Origin: Kitasatospora mediocidica KCTC 9733
GTDB lineage: Bacteria > Actinomycetota > Actinomycetes > Streptomycetales > Streptomycetaceae
Reading direction: 5' to 3'
Assembly (NCBI RefSeq): GCF_000744225.1
Contig: NZ_JQLN01000004.1
Location: forward strand, 620,001 to 684,000
Length of the DNA: 64,000 nucleotides
The notes under the pieces were generated by a model. That model was given only the letters and a program-made list of their open reading frames with translations, had not been told where the DNA came from and did no database searches. Shown here one piece after another: positions 1-13,444 of this stretch. Position 1 is the first letter of the stretch. Each line of letters opens with the position of its first letter. The translations under genes and the position numbers were made by a program.

Positions 1-29
1 CCGGAAAGATCACCATCAGAAAGATCAGA

Positions 30-587
30 TCAGGCTACACCGAGCAAGGTTAGCAGTTCGGCCGCCACCTGCTCGACGGAGGTGTTGACCAGCGTGGTGT
101 CGAACTCCGGCTCGGCCGCCAGTTCGACCTTCGCCGCCGACAGCCGCTGCTCGATCACGTCCCGCGCCTCGGTGCCGCGGCCGGTGAGCCGGCGGACCAG
201 CTCGTCCCAGCTCGGCGGGGCCAGGAAGACCAGCTGCGCCTCGGGCATCGACTCCCGCACCTGGCGGGCGCCCTGCAGGTCGATCTCCAGCAGCACGGGC
301 TCACCGCGCTCCAGCCGCTCCTGCACCGCCGAGCGCGGCGTGCCGTAGCGGTTGCCGGCGAACACCGCCCACTCCAGCAGTTCGCCGTTCGCGATCAGCT
401 TGTCGAACTCGTCGTTGTCGACGAAGTGGTAATGGACCCCGTGCTGCTCGCCGGGCCTCGGGTGGCGGGTCGTCGCCGACACCGAGAGCCAGACCTCGGG
501 GTGCTGCTGCCTCATATGAGCGACGACCGTGCTCTTGCCGACCCCCGAAGGGCCGGAGAGCACGGTCAGCCGCGGACGTTCACTCAT
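30..587 (-). CDS. gmk: Guanylate kinase
   Basis: Phosphorylates GMP to GDP with ATP in the cytoplasm, feeding the GTP and dGTP pools. The 185-residue protein opens with a P-loop, GPSGVGKST at about residues 12-20, followed by the GMP-binding segment with the family SATTRxPRPGE pattern and a LEIDLQGA strand. Length and order match bacterial Gmk. The frame is open 13 codons further upstream, but the ATG at 587 starts exactly where the family begins ([12 protein letters not shown]). It lies directly downstream of mihF, 48 bases after its stop, and is probably cotranscribed with it. Confidence 0.96.
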   Translation of the reverse strand: MSERPRLTVLSGPSGVGKSTVVAHMRQQHPEVWLSVSATTRHPRPGEQHGVHYHFVDNDEFDKLIANGELLEWAVFAGNRYGTPRSAVQERLERGEPVLLEIDLQGARQVRESMPEAQLVFLAPPSWDELVRRLTGRGTEARDVIEQRLSAAKVELAAEPEFDTTLVNTSVEQVAAELLTLLGVA

Positions 588-635
588 GCCCCGATTATCC
601 CGGATCGCGGACGAACCGGAGACCACCGGGTGGCG

Positions 636-962
636 TCAGGATGCAGCGCCGCCGAACTCGCGCTCCAAGGAGGCGATCTGGTTGGTACCGAGGCCGCGAA
701 CCCGACGGCTCTCGCTGATGCCGAGCCGCTCCATGATCTGCTTGGCGCGGACCTTGCCGACACCGGGAAGGCTCTCCAGTAGTGCGGAGACCTTCATCTT
801 GCCGATGACCTCGTTGTCGGCCTTGCCGGCCTTGATCACCTCGTGCAGGGAGGCTCCGGAGTGCTTGAGCCGGTTCTTCACCTCGGCGCGCTCCCGGCGA
901 GCCTCGGCGGCCTTGGCCAGCGCAGCGGTGCGCTGTTCAGGGGTAAGGGGCGGAAGAGCCAC
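636..962 (-). CDS. mihF: Actinobacterial integration host factor (nucleoid-associated protein)
   Basis: Small basic DNA-binding protein of the mIHF/sIHF family, which compacts the nucleoid and affects development in Streptomyces. The 108-residue product contains the family core LPPLTPEQR near the N-terminus and a helix-two-turns-helix region with LPGVGKVRAKQIMERLGI about two thirds along. The GTG at 962 is chosen over upstream codons because the family starts at VALPPLTP and GAGG lies about 8 bases before it. A promoter-like sequence lies at 1117-1145. Gene order mihF-gmk is conserved in actinomycetes. Confidence 0.94.
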   Translation of the reverse strand: MALPPLTPEQRTAALAKAAEARRERAEVKNRLKHSGASLHEVIKAGKADNEVIGKMKVSALLESLPGVGKVRAKQIMERLGISESRRVRGLGTNQIASLEREFGGAAS

Positions 963-1116
963 GCCGTTCACCTCAGGGTCTGGAAGGAAATGAAGTGCTA
1001 GGACAGGTAGTACCAGGGGCCTGCCGACGTCGCTGGGACTACGGCCGAAGTGCGGCCACGCCGCTCTGACCTGCAAGAGCAACGAGAATCGCGCCTCCAA
1101 GGGCACCTACCGCCGG

Positions 1117-1145
1117 ACACTACCCGCATTGCGCGCCCGCGTCAG
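1117..1145 (-). promoter_or_regulatory. Candidate promoter of mihF-gmk
   Basis: On the minus strand a -35 like CTGACG (1140-1145) is followed after exactly 17 bases by a -10 like TAGTGT (1117-1122). Both fit the housekeeping actinobacterial consensus. The site lies just downstream of the pyr operon terminator, so it would restart transcription for mihF. Inferred from sequence only. Confidence 0.45.
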
Positions 1146-1154
1146 GAAAAGAAG

Positions 1155-1196
1155 CCGAAAAGTCCTGGTCAGCCTAGGTAGGCCAGGACTTTTCGG
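1155..1196 (-). terminator. Hairpin terminator at the end of the pyrimidine operon
   Basis: Perfect 14-base inverted repeat (CCGAAAAGTCCTGG at 1155-1168 and its complement at 1183-1196) with a 14-base spacer that itself contains CCTAGG. On the minus strand it follows pyrF and is followed by T-rich sequence, so it can end the long pyr transcript. Confidence 0.75.
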
Positions 1197-1246
1197 GAGA
1201 AATCGGCCGGGTTTGGCCCCTGTTCGTCAAACGACTGTGACGACCC

Positions 1247-2074
1247 TCACATCGCCGCCGCCGCGTACTCCTCCACGAAGCGCTGCGCGGCCTGGCGCAG
1301 CGCGTTCACCGACGGCCCGTGCTTGAGCACGTCGCGGCTGACGCTGGGGACCACGTTGCGGACCTCGGCGCCGAAGACCCGCGGCAGGTCGGCCATGGTC
1401 GCTCCCTGGGCACCGATCCCGGGAGCCAGCAGGGGTCCGTTGATCGCCAGGTCGGCGCCCGCGTCGGCCAGCGTCGCCCCGACCACCGCACCGAAGGAGC
1501 CCAGCGGCTCGGCGCCCTTGTTCTCCGCCGCCAGCCGGTTCAGCACCCCCTGCGCCACGCTCACGCCGTCCGGGCCGACGGCGCGCTGCACCTCGAAGCC
1601 CTCGGGGTTGGAGGTCAGGGCCAGCGCGAAGACGCCGGCGTCGCTCGCCCGGGCCAGGTCCAGCGCGGGCTGCAGCGAGCCGAAGCCCAGGTACGGGCTG
1701 ACCGTCACCGCGTCCGAGAAGAGCGGGCTGCCGGGCGACAGGAAGGCCTCGGCGTAGGCGGCCATGGTGGAGCCGATGTCGCCGCGCTTGGCATCCATCA
1801 GCACCAGCGCGCCGGCCGCCCGGGCGTCGGCCACGCTCCGCTCCAGGACGGCGACGCCCTTGCTGCCGAAGCGCTCGAAGAAGGCGGCCTGCGGCTTGAG
1901 CACGGCGACCCGGTCGGCCAGCGCCTCGACCACCGTGCGGCTGAAGGTCTCCAGGCCGGCCAGGTCGTCGCCCAGCCCCCAGGCGGAGAGCAGCGCGGCG
2001 TGCGGGTCGATGCCGACGCAGAGCTGGCCGCGGGTGTCCATCGCGTGGCGCAGCCGGGTACCGAAGGTGGTCAT
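1247..2074 (-). CDS. pyrF: Orotidine 5'-phosphate decarboxylase
   Basis: Last step of UMP synthesis: decarboxylates OMP to UMP. The 275-residue protein belongs to the long (class 2) OMP decarboxylase group common in actinobacteria and mycobacteria. It has an early substrate-binding GIDPH motif, the catalytic DAKRGDIGSTM segment and a late GIGAQGA loop. The start ATG at 2074 (MTTFGTRLRHAM) is preferred; the frame stays open to 2269 only because it shadows pyrD. It lies 16 bases after the class 1B pyrD gene and is the last gene of the pyr operon before the hairpin at 1155-1196. Confidence 0.96.
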   Translation of the reverse strand: MTTFGTRLRHAMDTRGQLCVGIDPHAALLSAWGLGDDLAGLETFSRTVVEALADRVAVLKPQAAFFERFGSKGVAVLERSVADARAAGALVLMDAKRGDIGSTMAAYAEAFLSPGSPLFSDAVTVSPYLGFGSLQPALDLARASDAGVFALALTSNPEGFEVQRAVGPDGVSVAQGVLNRLAAENKGAEPLGSFGAVVGATLADAGADLAINGPLLAPGIGAQGATMADLPRVFGAEVRNVVPSVSRDVLKHGPSVNALRQAAQRFVEEYAAAAM

Positions 2075-2090
2075 GTGGGCCTTCCAGACT

Positions 2091-3044
2091 CTAGAGAGGG
2101 CGGTGGGCGAGTCCCACCGCGTCGGTGTACTTGGCGAAGCCCCGGGCAGCCAGTTCGGCGCGCAGCTCGTCCAGGATCCGCAGCGGGGCGCCGGGGTCGT
2201 TGAAGAGCGCGGTGCCGACGGCCACCCCGGAGGCCCCGGCCAGGGTGAACTCCAGCGCGTCCCGCCCACTGCGGATGCCGCCCATGCCGAGGATCGGCAC
2301 CATCGGGATCCGCTCGGCGAGCATCGCGGCGTGCACCTGGTAGACGCAGCGCACCGCGATCGGGCGCAGCGCCGGGCCGGAGAGCCCGCCGGTGCCGTCG
2401 GCCAGCGCGGGGCGCAGGGTGTCCAGGTCCACGGCCATCCCGAGCGCGGTGTTGACCATCGACAGGCCGTCCGCCCCGGCCTGCACGCAGGCCGCGGCGA
2501 TCTCGGTGATCGAGGTGACGTCGGGCGAGAGCTTGGCGTAGACCGGCAGCTCGGGGTCGGTGACCTTGCGGACCGCGCGGACCACGTCGTACGAGGTGGC
2601 CGGGTTGCTGGCGAAGAACAGGCCGCGGTCGGCGGTGTTCGGGCAGGAGATGTTCAGCTCGATGCCGGCCACCCCCGGCTGCCCGTTGAGCCGCTCGACG
2701 AGGGCCGCGAACTCCTCCAGCCGCTCCCCCGCGATCGAGACCAGCACCCGGGCGCCGCGCTCGGCCAGCCAGGGCAGCTCCTGGCGGACGAAGGCGTCGA
2801 TGCCCGCGCCCGGCATCCCGATCGAGTTGAGCATCCCGGACGGCGTCTCGGCCAGCCGCGGGGTGGCCCGGCCCGAGCGCGGCTGCGGCATGATCGTCTT
2901 GGTGGTCACGGTGCCCAGCGCGTCCAACGGCACGAAGCGCGCCAGCTCCCGCCCGTACCCGGCGCAGCCGGCCGCCGTGCTCAGCGGGTTGGGCAGCACC
3001 GTGGAACCGAGCGGGGCACGGAGGTCGACGTCCTGCGGCTGCAT
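2091..3044 (-). CDS. pyrD: Dihydroorotate dehydrogenase, class 1B catalytic subunit
   Basis: FMN enzyme oxidising dihydroorotate to orotate. The 317-residue protein has the class 1 signature NISCPNT with the catalytic-base cysteine at about residue 134, where class 2 enzymes carry serine. It also has the TVTTKTI strand near residue 45 and a late [10 protein letters not shown] phosphate-binding loop. It overlaps the upstream pyrK stop by one base (TGATG), which is typical of the PyrDB-PyrK heterotetramer, where PyrK passes electrons to an external acceptor. A second, class 2 enzyme is encoded just upstream at 3992-5086, so this gene looks redundant or conditional. The class assignment rests on the Cys motif and on pyrK as neighbour. 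Confidence 0.92.
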   Translation of the reverse strand: MQPQDVDLRAPLGSTVLPNPLSTAAGCAGYGRELARFVPLDALGTVTTKTIMPQPRSGRATPRLAETPSGMLNSIGMPGAGIDAFVRQELPWLAERGARVLVSIAGERLEEFAALVERLNGQPGVAGIELNISCPNTADRGLFFASNPATSYDVVRAVRKVTDPELPVYAKLSPDVTSITEIAAACVQAGADGLSMVNTALGMAVDLDTLRPALADGTGGLSGPALRPIAVRCVYQVHAAMLAERIPMVPILGMGGIRSGRDALEFTLAGASGVAVGTALFNDPGAPLRILDELRAELAARGFAKYTDAVGLAHRPL

Positions 3045-3895
3045 CAGCTGACTCCCATCGCGGCGGCACCTTCGAGGTCGGGGGGAACGGTGCCGATGTC
3101 GGCCCAGCGGACCCGGGACCCGTCGAAGACCGGCCCGTCGGTGCAGGACCGGACGAAGCGGCTGACGCCGTCCTCGCCGACCACCGGCAGCACGCAGGTC
3201 ATGCAGATCCCGACCCCGCAGGCCATCGCCGCCTCGACCGCGACGTGGCTGCGCACGCCGAGCTCCGCCGCGATCGCGCCGACCGCCGCGAGCATCGGGA
3301 CCGGCCCGCCCGCGTAGACGACGCTCGCCTCGATGGCGCCGACGGCCTGCGCCAGCGGTCCGGTGACCTGGCCGGCCATCCCGGCCGAGCCGTCCTCGGT
3401 GAGCACCAGGACGTCCCGGGTGAGCTCCCGGGCCCGCTCGACGCCGAAGAGCCGGTCCGCGCCGGCCGCGCCGAGGATGAAGCCGACCTGGCCGCCGCGC
3501 CGCTGGATCTCGGCGGCCAGGTCGAAGAGCACCGCGCTGTGGTGGCCGTCGGCCACCAGCAGGGCGCTCACCGGGCCGTCCGGCAGCGGGAACGGCGTGC
3601 CGAGCGGGGCGATCAGGTCCAGCGTCTCGCCCGGCGCGGCCTCGGCCAGCCGCCGGCTGCCGGGGCCGCGCGCGGCCACCACCAGCTCGACCGTCCCGGC
3701 CTCGGGATCGGCGCGGTGGATCGAGAAGGCCCGACGCAGCAGCATCGAGGAGTCCGGGCCGCCCACCGCCAGAGTGGCGAAGTGGCCCGGACGGGCCCGC
3801 TCCGGCACCCCGGGGGCGCGCAGCAGCAGGCGGTGGTACGCGGCATCGGGGACGTTCGTGAGCACCTCGGCCCGCAGGTGCAGGGGGTTGGCCAT
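3044..3895 (-). CDS. pyrK: Dihydroorotate dehydrogenase electron transfer subunit, atypical
   Basis: Iron-sulfur flavoprotein partner of class 1B PyrD. The 283-residue protein has an FAD-binding RRAFSIH segment near residue 54 and a C-terminal [2Fe-2S] set Cys226, Cys231, Cys234 and Cys251 (C-x4-C-x2-C-x16-C), as in the family. The region that should carry the glycine-rich nucleotide-binding motif (GGGxGxAPL type) instead reads ADGHHSAVL at about residues 115-123, so NAD binding may be weakened. The ATG at 3895 begins the family domain; codons further upstream are rejected. It lies between the class 2 pyrD and the class 1B pyrD, overlapping the latter by one base. Confidence 0.9.
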   Translation of the reverse strand: MANPLHLRAEVLTNVPDAAYHRLLLRAPGVPERARPGHFATLAVGGPDSSMLLRRAFSIHRADPEAGTVELVVAARGPGSRRLAEAAPGETLDLIAPLGTPFPLPDGPVSALLVADGHHSAVLFDLAAEIQRRGGQVGFILGAAGADRLFGVERARELTRDVLVLTEDGSAGMAGQVTGPLAQAVGAIEASVVYAGGPVPMLAAVGAIAAELGVRSHVAVEAAMACGVGICMTCVLPVVGEDGVSRFVRSCTDGPVFDGSRVRWADIGTVPPDLEGAAAMGVS

Positions 3896-3991
3896 GCGAG
3901 GACACCTTTCGACGGCCTGAGCCCGGTTGGCGTTCGAACTCTCCCAAATCCGCCCACCGGCTGTCACATCCCCCCAGAGAGTGACGAACCG

Positions 3992-5086
<1,095 letters not shown>

Positions 5087-5117
5087 GCTGGGAGGCCTTC
5101 CTCGCATGACACATGAC

Positions 5118-5152
5118 AGTGGGAGGCACCGGAACCTTCGGTGCCCCCCACT
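5118..5152 (-). terminator. Intra-operon hairpin between carB and class 2 pyrD
   Basis: AGTGGG at 5118 plus GGCACCG at 5125-5131 pair with CGGTGCC at 5139-5145 and CCCACT at 5147-5152, leaving a 7-base loop and one mismatch. No T-run follows. It lies in the short gap between carB and pyrD, so it could be a partial terminator or an mRNA stabiliser or processing site. Confidence 0.5.
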
Positions 5153-5162
5153 GATGATGGAG

Positions 5163-8471
<3,309 letters not shown>

Positions 8472-8474
8472 GGG

Positions 8475-9656
8475 TCAGCTCCCTGCGTTGGCGTGCGACG
8501 CCGTCATGAGGTCGACAAAACGGTCGAAGAGGTAGGCCGCGTCGTGCGGACCGGCTGCCGCCTCGGGGTGGTACTGCACGCTGAAGGCGGGAACGTCCAG
8601 GCACTGCAGGCCCTCGACGACGTTGTCGTTGAGGCAGACGTGGGAGACCTCGGCCCGGCCGTACGGCGTGTCGCTGACCTTGTCCAGCGGCGCCTCGACG
8701 GCGAAGCCGTGGTTGTGCGCGGTGACCTCGACCTTGCCGGTGGAGCGGTCCTGCACCGGCTGGTTGATGCCGCGGTGGCCGTACTTGAGCTTGTAGGTGC
8801 CGAAGCCCAGCGCGCGGCCGAGGATCTGGTTGCCGAAGCAGATGCCGAACAGCGGGGTGCGGCGCGTCAGCACCTCCTGCATCACGGCGACCTGGTGGTC
8901 GGCGGTGGCCGGGTCACCCGGGCCGTTGGAGAAGAACACGCCGTCGGGGGCGACGGCGTAGATGTCCTCGACCGTGGAGTTGGCGGGCAGCACGTGCACC
9001 TCGATGCCGCGCTCGGCCATCCGCTGCGGGGTCATCGCCTTGATGCCGAGGTCCACGGCGGCGACGGTGAAGCGCTTCTCCCCCACCGCCGGCACGATGT
9101 ACGGCTCGGTGGTGGCGACCTCGGCGCAGAGGTCGGCGCCCTTCATCTCGGGCGCCTGGAGCACCCGGACGAGGAGCTCGCTCTCCTCGGCCAGCGAGGG
9201 GCCGGAGAAGATGCCGACCCGCATCGCGCCGCGCTCGCGCAGGTGGCGGGTGAGCGCACGGGTGTCGATGCCGCTGATGCCCACGACGCCCTGGTTCGCC
9301 AGCTCCTCGTCCAGCGAGCGCCGCGAGCGCCAGTTGGACGGGACCCGGGCGGGGTCGCGGACCACGTAGCCGGCCACCCAGATCCGCTGCGACTCCGGGT
9401 CCTCGTCGTTGACGCCGGTGTTGCCGATCTGCGGGGCCGTCATGACCACCACCTGGCGGTGGTAGGACGGGTCGGTGAGGGTCTCCTGGTAGCCGGACAT
9501 GCCGGTGTTGAAGACCGCCTCGCCGAAGGTCTCGCCGGTCGCGCCGTAGGCCTGGCCGCGGAAGGTCCGGCCGTCCTCCAGGACGAGCACGGCGGGCACG
9601 CGCTCCCGGCGGGCAGCACGCGGCTGCCTCGTAGTGAGGGGGGCAGGTGCGGTCAT
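8475..9656 (-). CDS. carA: Carbamoyl-phosphate synthase small (glutaminase) subunit
   Basis: Class I glutamine amidotransferase subunit that supplies ammonia to CarB. The 393-residue product has the N-terminal CarA domain ([28 protein letters not shown]). Its C-terminal GATase has the nucleophile cysteine in GICFGNQ and the His/Glu pair in QYHPEAA. An N-terminal Pro/Arg-rich tail of about 20 residues precedes the domain. ATG at 9656 overlaps the stop of the upstream PH-like gene (ATGA arrangement), which supports both the start and cotranscription. Confidence 0.97.
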   Translation of the reverse strand: MTAPAPLTTRQPRAARRERVPAVLVLEDGRTFRGQAYGATGETFGEAVFNTGMSGYQETLTDPSYHRQVVVMTAPQIGNTGVNDEDPESQRIWVAGYVVRDPARVPSNWRSRRSLDEELANQGVVGISGIDTRALTRHLRERGAMRVGIFSGPSLAEESELLVRVLQAPEMKGADLCAEVATTEPYIVPAVGEKRFTVAAVDLGIKAMTPQRMAERGIEVHVLPANSTVEDIYAVAPDGVFFSNGPGDPATADHQVAVMQEVLTRRTPLFGICFGNQILGRALGFGTYKLKYGHRGINQPVQDRSTGKVEVTAHNHGFAVEAPLDKVSDTPYGRAEVSHVCLNDNVVEGLQCLDVPAFSVQYHPEAAAGPHDAAYLFDRFVDLMTASHANAGS

Positions 9657-10207
9657 GGTGTTACGCCTTCCGTCTTCGTCGTACGTGTTGCGAGTTCGGT
9701 GACCCAGCGGGCGTGCTCGTCCGGGTGGTCGAGCCGGAAACCCGAATCCAGCGCGCGGCCCTCGTGCGTCCAGGTGACGACCAGCAGGCCGGCCGGGACG
9801 ACCTTGCCGGCGATGCCGGAGTCGGTCCGCGCACCGGTCAGGTGCTCGGCGGGGATCCACAGGTCGTCCTCACCCGGACGGACGGCCAGCAGGCCGCGTT
9901 CGGTGAGGGTCAGCTGGGCCAGGCTCCGGGTGCCCAGGCCGTGGGCCACCACTCGGTCGAGCCAGTTCCCGGCGGTGGTGCTGCCGTGGTAGCGACCGCT
10001 GCTCTCCAGAATGGCCGGGCCGGGGTCGCTCGGCACGGCGGGCAGGGCCGGTAGGTCGGACTGCAGGTGCCGGCGCCAGTTCCAGCCCTGGCGCATCAGC
10101 CAGTAGACGATGCCGATCACGATCAGCAGGCCCACCGCCCAGCCGATGTAGTCCGGCCAGTTGCGGACCTTGGCCTGCTCCATGCCCAGCAGGAGGACCG
10201 GCCTCAT
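9653..10207 (-). CDS. Small membrane protein with PH-like domain, in pyr operon
   Basis: 184 residues of unknown function. One N-terminal membrane segment at about residues 20-38 ([18 protein letters not shown]) is followed by a basic stretch and a cytoplasmic domain with a PH-like strand pattern ([19 protein letters not shown] and so on). The first ATG overlaps the pyrC stop (ATGA); a second ATG eight codons in is possible. It sits between pyrC and carA with overlaps at both ends, and this position is kept in streptomycetes (SCO1485-like, from memory). This suggests a link to pyrimidine synthesis or its membrane placement, but no enzymatic motif is visible. Confidence 0.85.
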   Translation of the reverse strand: MRPVLLLGMEQAKVRNWPDYIGWAVGLLIVIGIVYWLMRQGWNWRRHLQSDLPALPAVPSDPGPAILESSGRYHGSTTAGNWLDRVVAHGLGTRSLAQLTLTERGLLAVRPGEDDLWIPAEHLTGARTDSGIAGKVVPAGLLVVTWTHEGRALDSGFRLDHPDEHARWVTELATRTTKTEGVTP

Positions 10208-11508
10208 GCCAGCTCGCCCGGCTCGACCAGCTCGCCGGCCAGCACGGTGGGCACCCCGCGCAGGAAGGTCGCGTGCACACGGCCGGGCAGTTCGAGGCCC
10301 CGGTAGGGGGTGTTGCGGCTACGGGTGGCAAAGCTCTCGGGGATCACCGTGCCACGGTATCCGGGATCGAAAAGCACCAGGTTGGCCGGCTCACCGACCG
10401 AGACGGGACGCCCGTGGCCGGCCAGCCGTCCGATCCGGGCCGGGCGGTGCGACATCCGGTCGGCAACGCCCTCCCAGTTCAGCAGGCCGGTCTCGACCAT
10501 CGCCTGCTGGACCACCGAGAGCGCGGTCTCCAGGCCGACCATGCCCATCGCGGCGGCGGCCCACTCGCACTCCTTGTCCTCCATCGGGTGCGGGGCGTGG
10601 TCGGTGGCGACGGCGTCGATGGTGCCGTCGGCCAGCGCCATCCGCAGCGCGTGCACGTCCTCGGCGGTGCGCAGCGGCGGGTTGACCTTGTAGACCGCGT
10701 CGTAGGAGCGGACCAGCTCGTCGGTGAGCAGCAGGTGGTGCGGGGTCACCTCGGCGGTCACCGGCCAGCCCTTGGCCTTGGCCCAGCGGATGATCTCCAC
10801 CGAACCGGCCGTCGAGACGTGGCAGACGTGCAGCCGGGAACCGACGTGCGCGGCCAGCAGCACGTCACGGGCGATGATCGCCTCCTCGGCGACGGCCGGC
10901 CAGCCGCCCAGGCCCAGCTCACCGGAGACCTGGCCCTCGTTCATCTGGGCGCCCTCGGTCAGCCGCGGCTCCTGGGCGTGCTGGGCGACGACCCCGTCGA
11001 AGGCCTTCACGTACTCCAGCGCGCGGCGCATGATCACCGCGTCGTCCACGCACTTGCCGTCGTCGGAGAAGACCCGGACGGCCGCGGCGGAGTCGTGCAT
11101 CGCGCCGAGTTCGGCGAGCTTCTTGCCCTCCAGGCCGACCGTGACGGCGCCGACCGGCTGCACGTCGCAGTAGCCGGCCGCCTGGCCCAGGCGCCAGACC
11201 TGCTCGACCACGCCGGCGGTGTCCGCCACCGGGAAGGTGTTGGCCATCGCGTGGACGGCGGTGAAGCCGCCCTTGGCGGCGGCCTGGGTGCCGGTCAGGA
11301 CGGTCTCGGCGTCCTCGCGGCCCGGCTCGCGCAGGTGGGTGTGCAGGTCGACCAGGCCGGGCAGCGCGATCAGGCCGTGCGCGTCGATGTCGACGTCGGC
11401 CTCGCCGGTGAGGTCGGTGCCGATCTCCCGGATGACGCCGTCCGAGATGAAGATGTCCTGCGCGGCGCCGCCGAGGATCTGGGCGTTGCGGATCAGGTAG
11501 CTGCTCAT
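10204..11508 (-). CDS. pyrC: Dihydroorotase
   Basis: Zinc amidohydrolase that cyclises carbamoyl-aspartate to dihydroorotate. The 434-residue type I enzyme shows the metal-binding [10 protein letters not shown] motif near residue 54, the later metal ligands in VAQHAQEP and HVCHVS, and the catalytic aspartate in ATDHAPH near residue 302. Its length fits type I (bacterial, B. caldolyticus-like) enzymes, not the short E. coli type. The ATG overlaps the pyrB stop by four bases (ATGA). Central gene of the pyr operon. Confidence 0.97.
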   Translation of the reverse strand: MSSYLIRNAQILGGAAQDIFISDGVIREIGTDLTGEADVDIDAHGLIALPGLVDLHTHLREPGREDAETVLTGTQAAAKGGFTAVHAMANTFPVADTAGVVEQVWRLGQAAGYCDVQPVGAVTVGLEGKKLAELGAMHDSAAAVRVFSDDGKCVDDAVIMRRALEYVKAFDGVVAQHAQEPRLTEGAQMNEGQVSGELGLGGWPAVAEEAIIARDVLLAAHVGSRLHVCHVSTAGSVEIIRWAKAKGWPVTAEVTPHHLLLTDELVRSYDAVYKVNPPLRTAEDVHALRMALADGTIDAVATDHAPHPMEDKECEWAAAAMGMVGLETALSVVQQAMVETGLLNWEGVADRMSHRPARIGRLAGHGRPVSVGEPANLVLFDPGYRGTVIPESFATRSRNTPYRGLELPGRVHATFLRGVPTVLAGELVEPGELA

Positions 11509-12479
11509 GCGACGGTCTCCGGGCTTTCGGTGCGGGGGGTGTCGGCGAGCGTGGCGCCGCCGAGCAGGAGGTACAGGACGGCCATCCGGATCGAGACGCC
11601 GTTGGCGACCTGCTCGACCACGGTGCAGCGCGGGGAGTCGGCCACCTCGGCGGTGATCTCCATGCCGCGGACCATCGGGCCGGGGTGCATCACGATGGCG
11701 TGCTCGGGCAGCCGGGCCATCCGGTTGCCGTTCAGGCCGTAGCGGCGCGAGTACTCGCGCTCGGTCGGGAAGAACGCGGCGTTCATCCGCTCGCGCTGGA
11801 CCCGCAGCATCATCACCGCGTCGGTCTTGGCGAGCGTGCTGTCGAGGTCGTAGCTGACCTCGCAGGGCCAGTTCTCGATGCCGATCGGCAGCAGGGTCGG
11901 CGGGGCCACGAAGGTGACCTCGGCGCCCAGGGTGTTCAGCAGCAGGACGTTGGAGCGCGCCACCCGGCTGTGCAGGATGTCGCCGACGATGGTGACCCGG
12001 CGCCCGGCCAGGTCGTGTCCCAGGCCCGGGTTGAGGTGGCGGCGCATCGTGAAGGCGTCCAGCAGGGCCTGGGTGGGGTGCTCGTGGGTGCCGTCGCCGG
12101 CGTTGATGACGCTGCCGTGCAGCCAGTCGGACTGGGCCAGGCGGGCCGGCGCGCCGGAGGCGTGGTGGCGGATGACGACGGCGTCGGCGCCCATCGCCTG
12201 GAGGGTCAGCGCGGTGTCCTTCAGGCTCTCGCCCTTGGAGACCGAGGAGCCCTTGGCGGCGAAGTTGACGACGTCGGCGGAGAGCCGCTTCTCGGCGACC
12301 TCGAAGGAGGTCTTGGTGCGGGTGGAGTCTTCGAAGAACAGGTTGACGACGGTGCGGCCGCGCAGGGTGGGGAGCTTCTTGACGGCCCGGCCGGAGAGCT
12401 GGGCGAGCTCCTCGGCGGTGTCCAGGAGCAGCAGCGCGTCGTCGCGGCTGAGGTCGGCGGCGGAGACGAGGTGGCGCAT
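11505..12479 (-). CDS. pyrB: Aspartate carbamoyltransferase catalytic subunit
   Basis: Transfers the carbamoyl group to aspartate, the committed step of pyrimidine synthesis. The 324-residue protein has the carbamoyl-phosphate loop [13 protein letters not shown] near residue 48, a second phosphate site with [14 protein letters not shown] in the middle and a late [11 protein letters not shown] loop. No pyrI regulatory chain is encoded here, as expected for PyrR-controlled operons. It starts 20 bases after pyrR, and its stop overlaps the pyrC start. Confidence 0.97.
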   Translation of the reverse strand: MRHLVSAADLSRDDALLLLDTAEELAQLSGRAVKKLPTLRGRTVVNLFFEDSTRTKTSFEVAEKRLSADVVNFAAKGSSVSKGESLKDTALTLQAMGADAVVIRHHASGAPARLAQSDWLHGSVINAGDGTHEHPTQALLDAFTMRRHLNPGLGHDLAGRRVTIVGDILHSRVARSNVLLLNTLGAEVTFVAPPTLLPIGIENWPCEVSYDLDSTLAKTDAVMMLRVQRERMNAAFFPTEREYSRRYGLNGNRMARLPEHAIVMHPGPMVRGMEITAEVADSPRCTVVEQVANGVSIRMAVLYLLLGGATLADTPRTESPETVA

Positions 12480-12499
12480 TTCGGGGAGCTCCTGCCGGG

Positions 12500-13117
12500 T
12501 TACGGGGCCGGGATCGGGTCGGCGGCGAGCGCCTGGGACGAGCGGGCGGCGTAGTCGCGGTCGCCGACCAGGACGGCGTCGTGCCCGTCGGAGTCGGAGA
12601 GCCGGACCTGGACGGCCTCGCGCAGCGAGGTGGGCAGGTTCTTGCCCACGTAGTCGGCGCGGATCGGCAGCTCGCGGTGCCCGCGGTCGACCAGGACGGC
12701 GAGCTGGACGGCGCGCGGCCGACCGATGTCGCCGAGCGCGTCGAGCGCGGCGCGGATGGTGCGGCCGGAGAAGAGCACGTCGTCGACGAGGATGACGAGC
12801 TTGCCGTCGATGCCGCCGGACGGGATCTCGGTGTGCTCCAGGGCCCGGGCGGGCTTCAGCCGCAGGTCGTCCCGGTACATCGTGATGTCGAGCGTCCCGA
12901 GCGGGATCTCGCGGCCGGTGATCTGCGTCAACCGGGCGTGCAGCCGGCGGCTGAGGTGGACGCCGCGGGTGTGGATACCGAGGAGGACGACATCCTCGGC
13001 GCCTTTCGCGCGCTCCACGATCTCGTGGGCGATCCGGGTGATGACCCGGGAGATGTCCGCGCCGTCCAGAACCTGGTGCGGCGGACGTGGCTGGGTGGAG
13101 TCCTGTGATGCGGTCAT
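12500..13117 (-). CDS. pyrR: Bifunctional pyr operon regulator / uracil phosphoribosyltransferase
   Basis: RNA-binding repressor of pyr genes that senses UMP/UTP and PRPP and has weak UPRTase activity. The 205-residue protein has the PRPP-binding motif [13 protein letters not shown] at about residues 107-119, the basic RNA-facing region with [13 protein letters not shown], and a longer C-terminal tail than Bacillus PyrR. It is the first gene of the operon, and its own leader carries a matching PyrR RNA site (13128-13166). The ATG at 13117 has GGAGGT 10 bases upstream. Confidence 0.96.
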   Translation of the reverse strand: MTASQDSTQPRPPHQVLDGADISRVITRIAHEIVERAKGAEDVVLLGIHTRGVHLSRRLHARLTQITGREIPLGTLDITMYRDDLRLKPARALEHTEIPSGGIDGKLVILVDDVLFSGRTIRAALDALGDIGRPRAVQLAVLVDRGHRELPIRADYVGKNLPTSLREAVQVRLSDSDGHDAVLVGDRDYAARSSQALAADPIPAP

Positions 13118-13127
13118 GCCGAAGCCG

Positions 13128-13166
13128 ACCTCCTTCCCCGCCTCACGGGACGGGCCTTAAAGGATG
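13128..13166 (-). promoter_or_regulatory. PyrR-binding RNA element covering the pyrR ribosome site
   Basis: In the minus-strand leader the RNA contains UCCCGUGAGGC (13140-13150), an exact fit to the known PyrR loop core UCCNGNGAGGY. It is flanked by CCC/GGG and by CCUU (13160-13163) pairing with AAGG (13132-13135). The outer AAGG runs straight into the AGGAGGU ribosome site (13128-13135). PyrR bound to UMP would stabilise the stem and block translation start, as described for mycobacteria. Sequence match is direct; mechanism is inferred. Confidence 0.85.
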
Positions 13167-13298
13167 CCTTGGGGGTGGCTGCCCAGTCGTGCCGGAAGCC
13201 TCATCCACACTACCAGGGCGATCACCCTGATCCTGCTCGCACTCTATGTCGTGTTCACGCAGAGGCAGCGGACCATTCGCACGACTGCCCCATTCGGC

Positions 13299-13328
13299 TT
13301 GACGCAGCTACCTTACTCTACGTAACCT
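13299..13328 (+). promoter_or_regulatory. bldD promoter
   Basis: TTGACG (13299-13304), 18 bases, then TAACCT (13323-13328) fits a sigma-70 type promoter. The -10 box lies inside the palindromic operator at 13322-13341, consistent with the known self-repression of bldD. About 110 bases of leader precede the ATG. Confidence 0.6.
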
Positions 13329-13341
13329 CACAGTGAGTTAC
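13322..13341 (+). promoter_or_regulatory. BldD-box-like operator
   Basis: Imperfect palindrome GTAACCTCACAGTGAGTTAC with CTCAC-A-GTGAG at its core, matching the BldD consensus TNACNCWGNGTNA at all but one defined position. Overlaps the predicted -10 box of bldD. Confidence 0.65.
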
Positions 13342-13444
13342 GGAACAGACGTCGAACCCACCGGTAGGACGCCTGGGCTGTGAGGCACCCCTCACTCCCC
13401 CGTGACCGCCATTGAACGCGAAACAAACTCGTCCGGGGAGACCA

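Larger units (their letters stand above)
13167..13444. other. Divergent pyrR / bldD intergenic region
   Basis: No protein gene is seen here. It holds the upstream leader of the pyr operon on the minus strand and the bldD promoter and operator on the plus strand. A TAGAGT on the minus strand (13241-13246) could be a pyr -10 box, but no convincing -35 accompanies it. Confidence 0.5.

Noticed and set aside
3045..3947. N-terminal extension of the class 1B pyrD frame
   Set aside because: It is the out-of-frame shadow of pyrK; real PyrD sequence begins at MQPQDVDLR.
13241..13269. pyr operon promoter with TAGAGT as -10
   Set aside because: No acceptable -35 at 16-18 bases; left as a weak possibility only.
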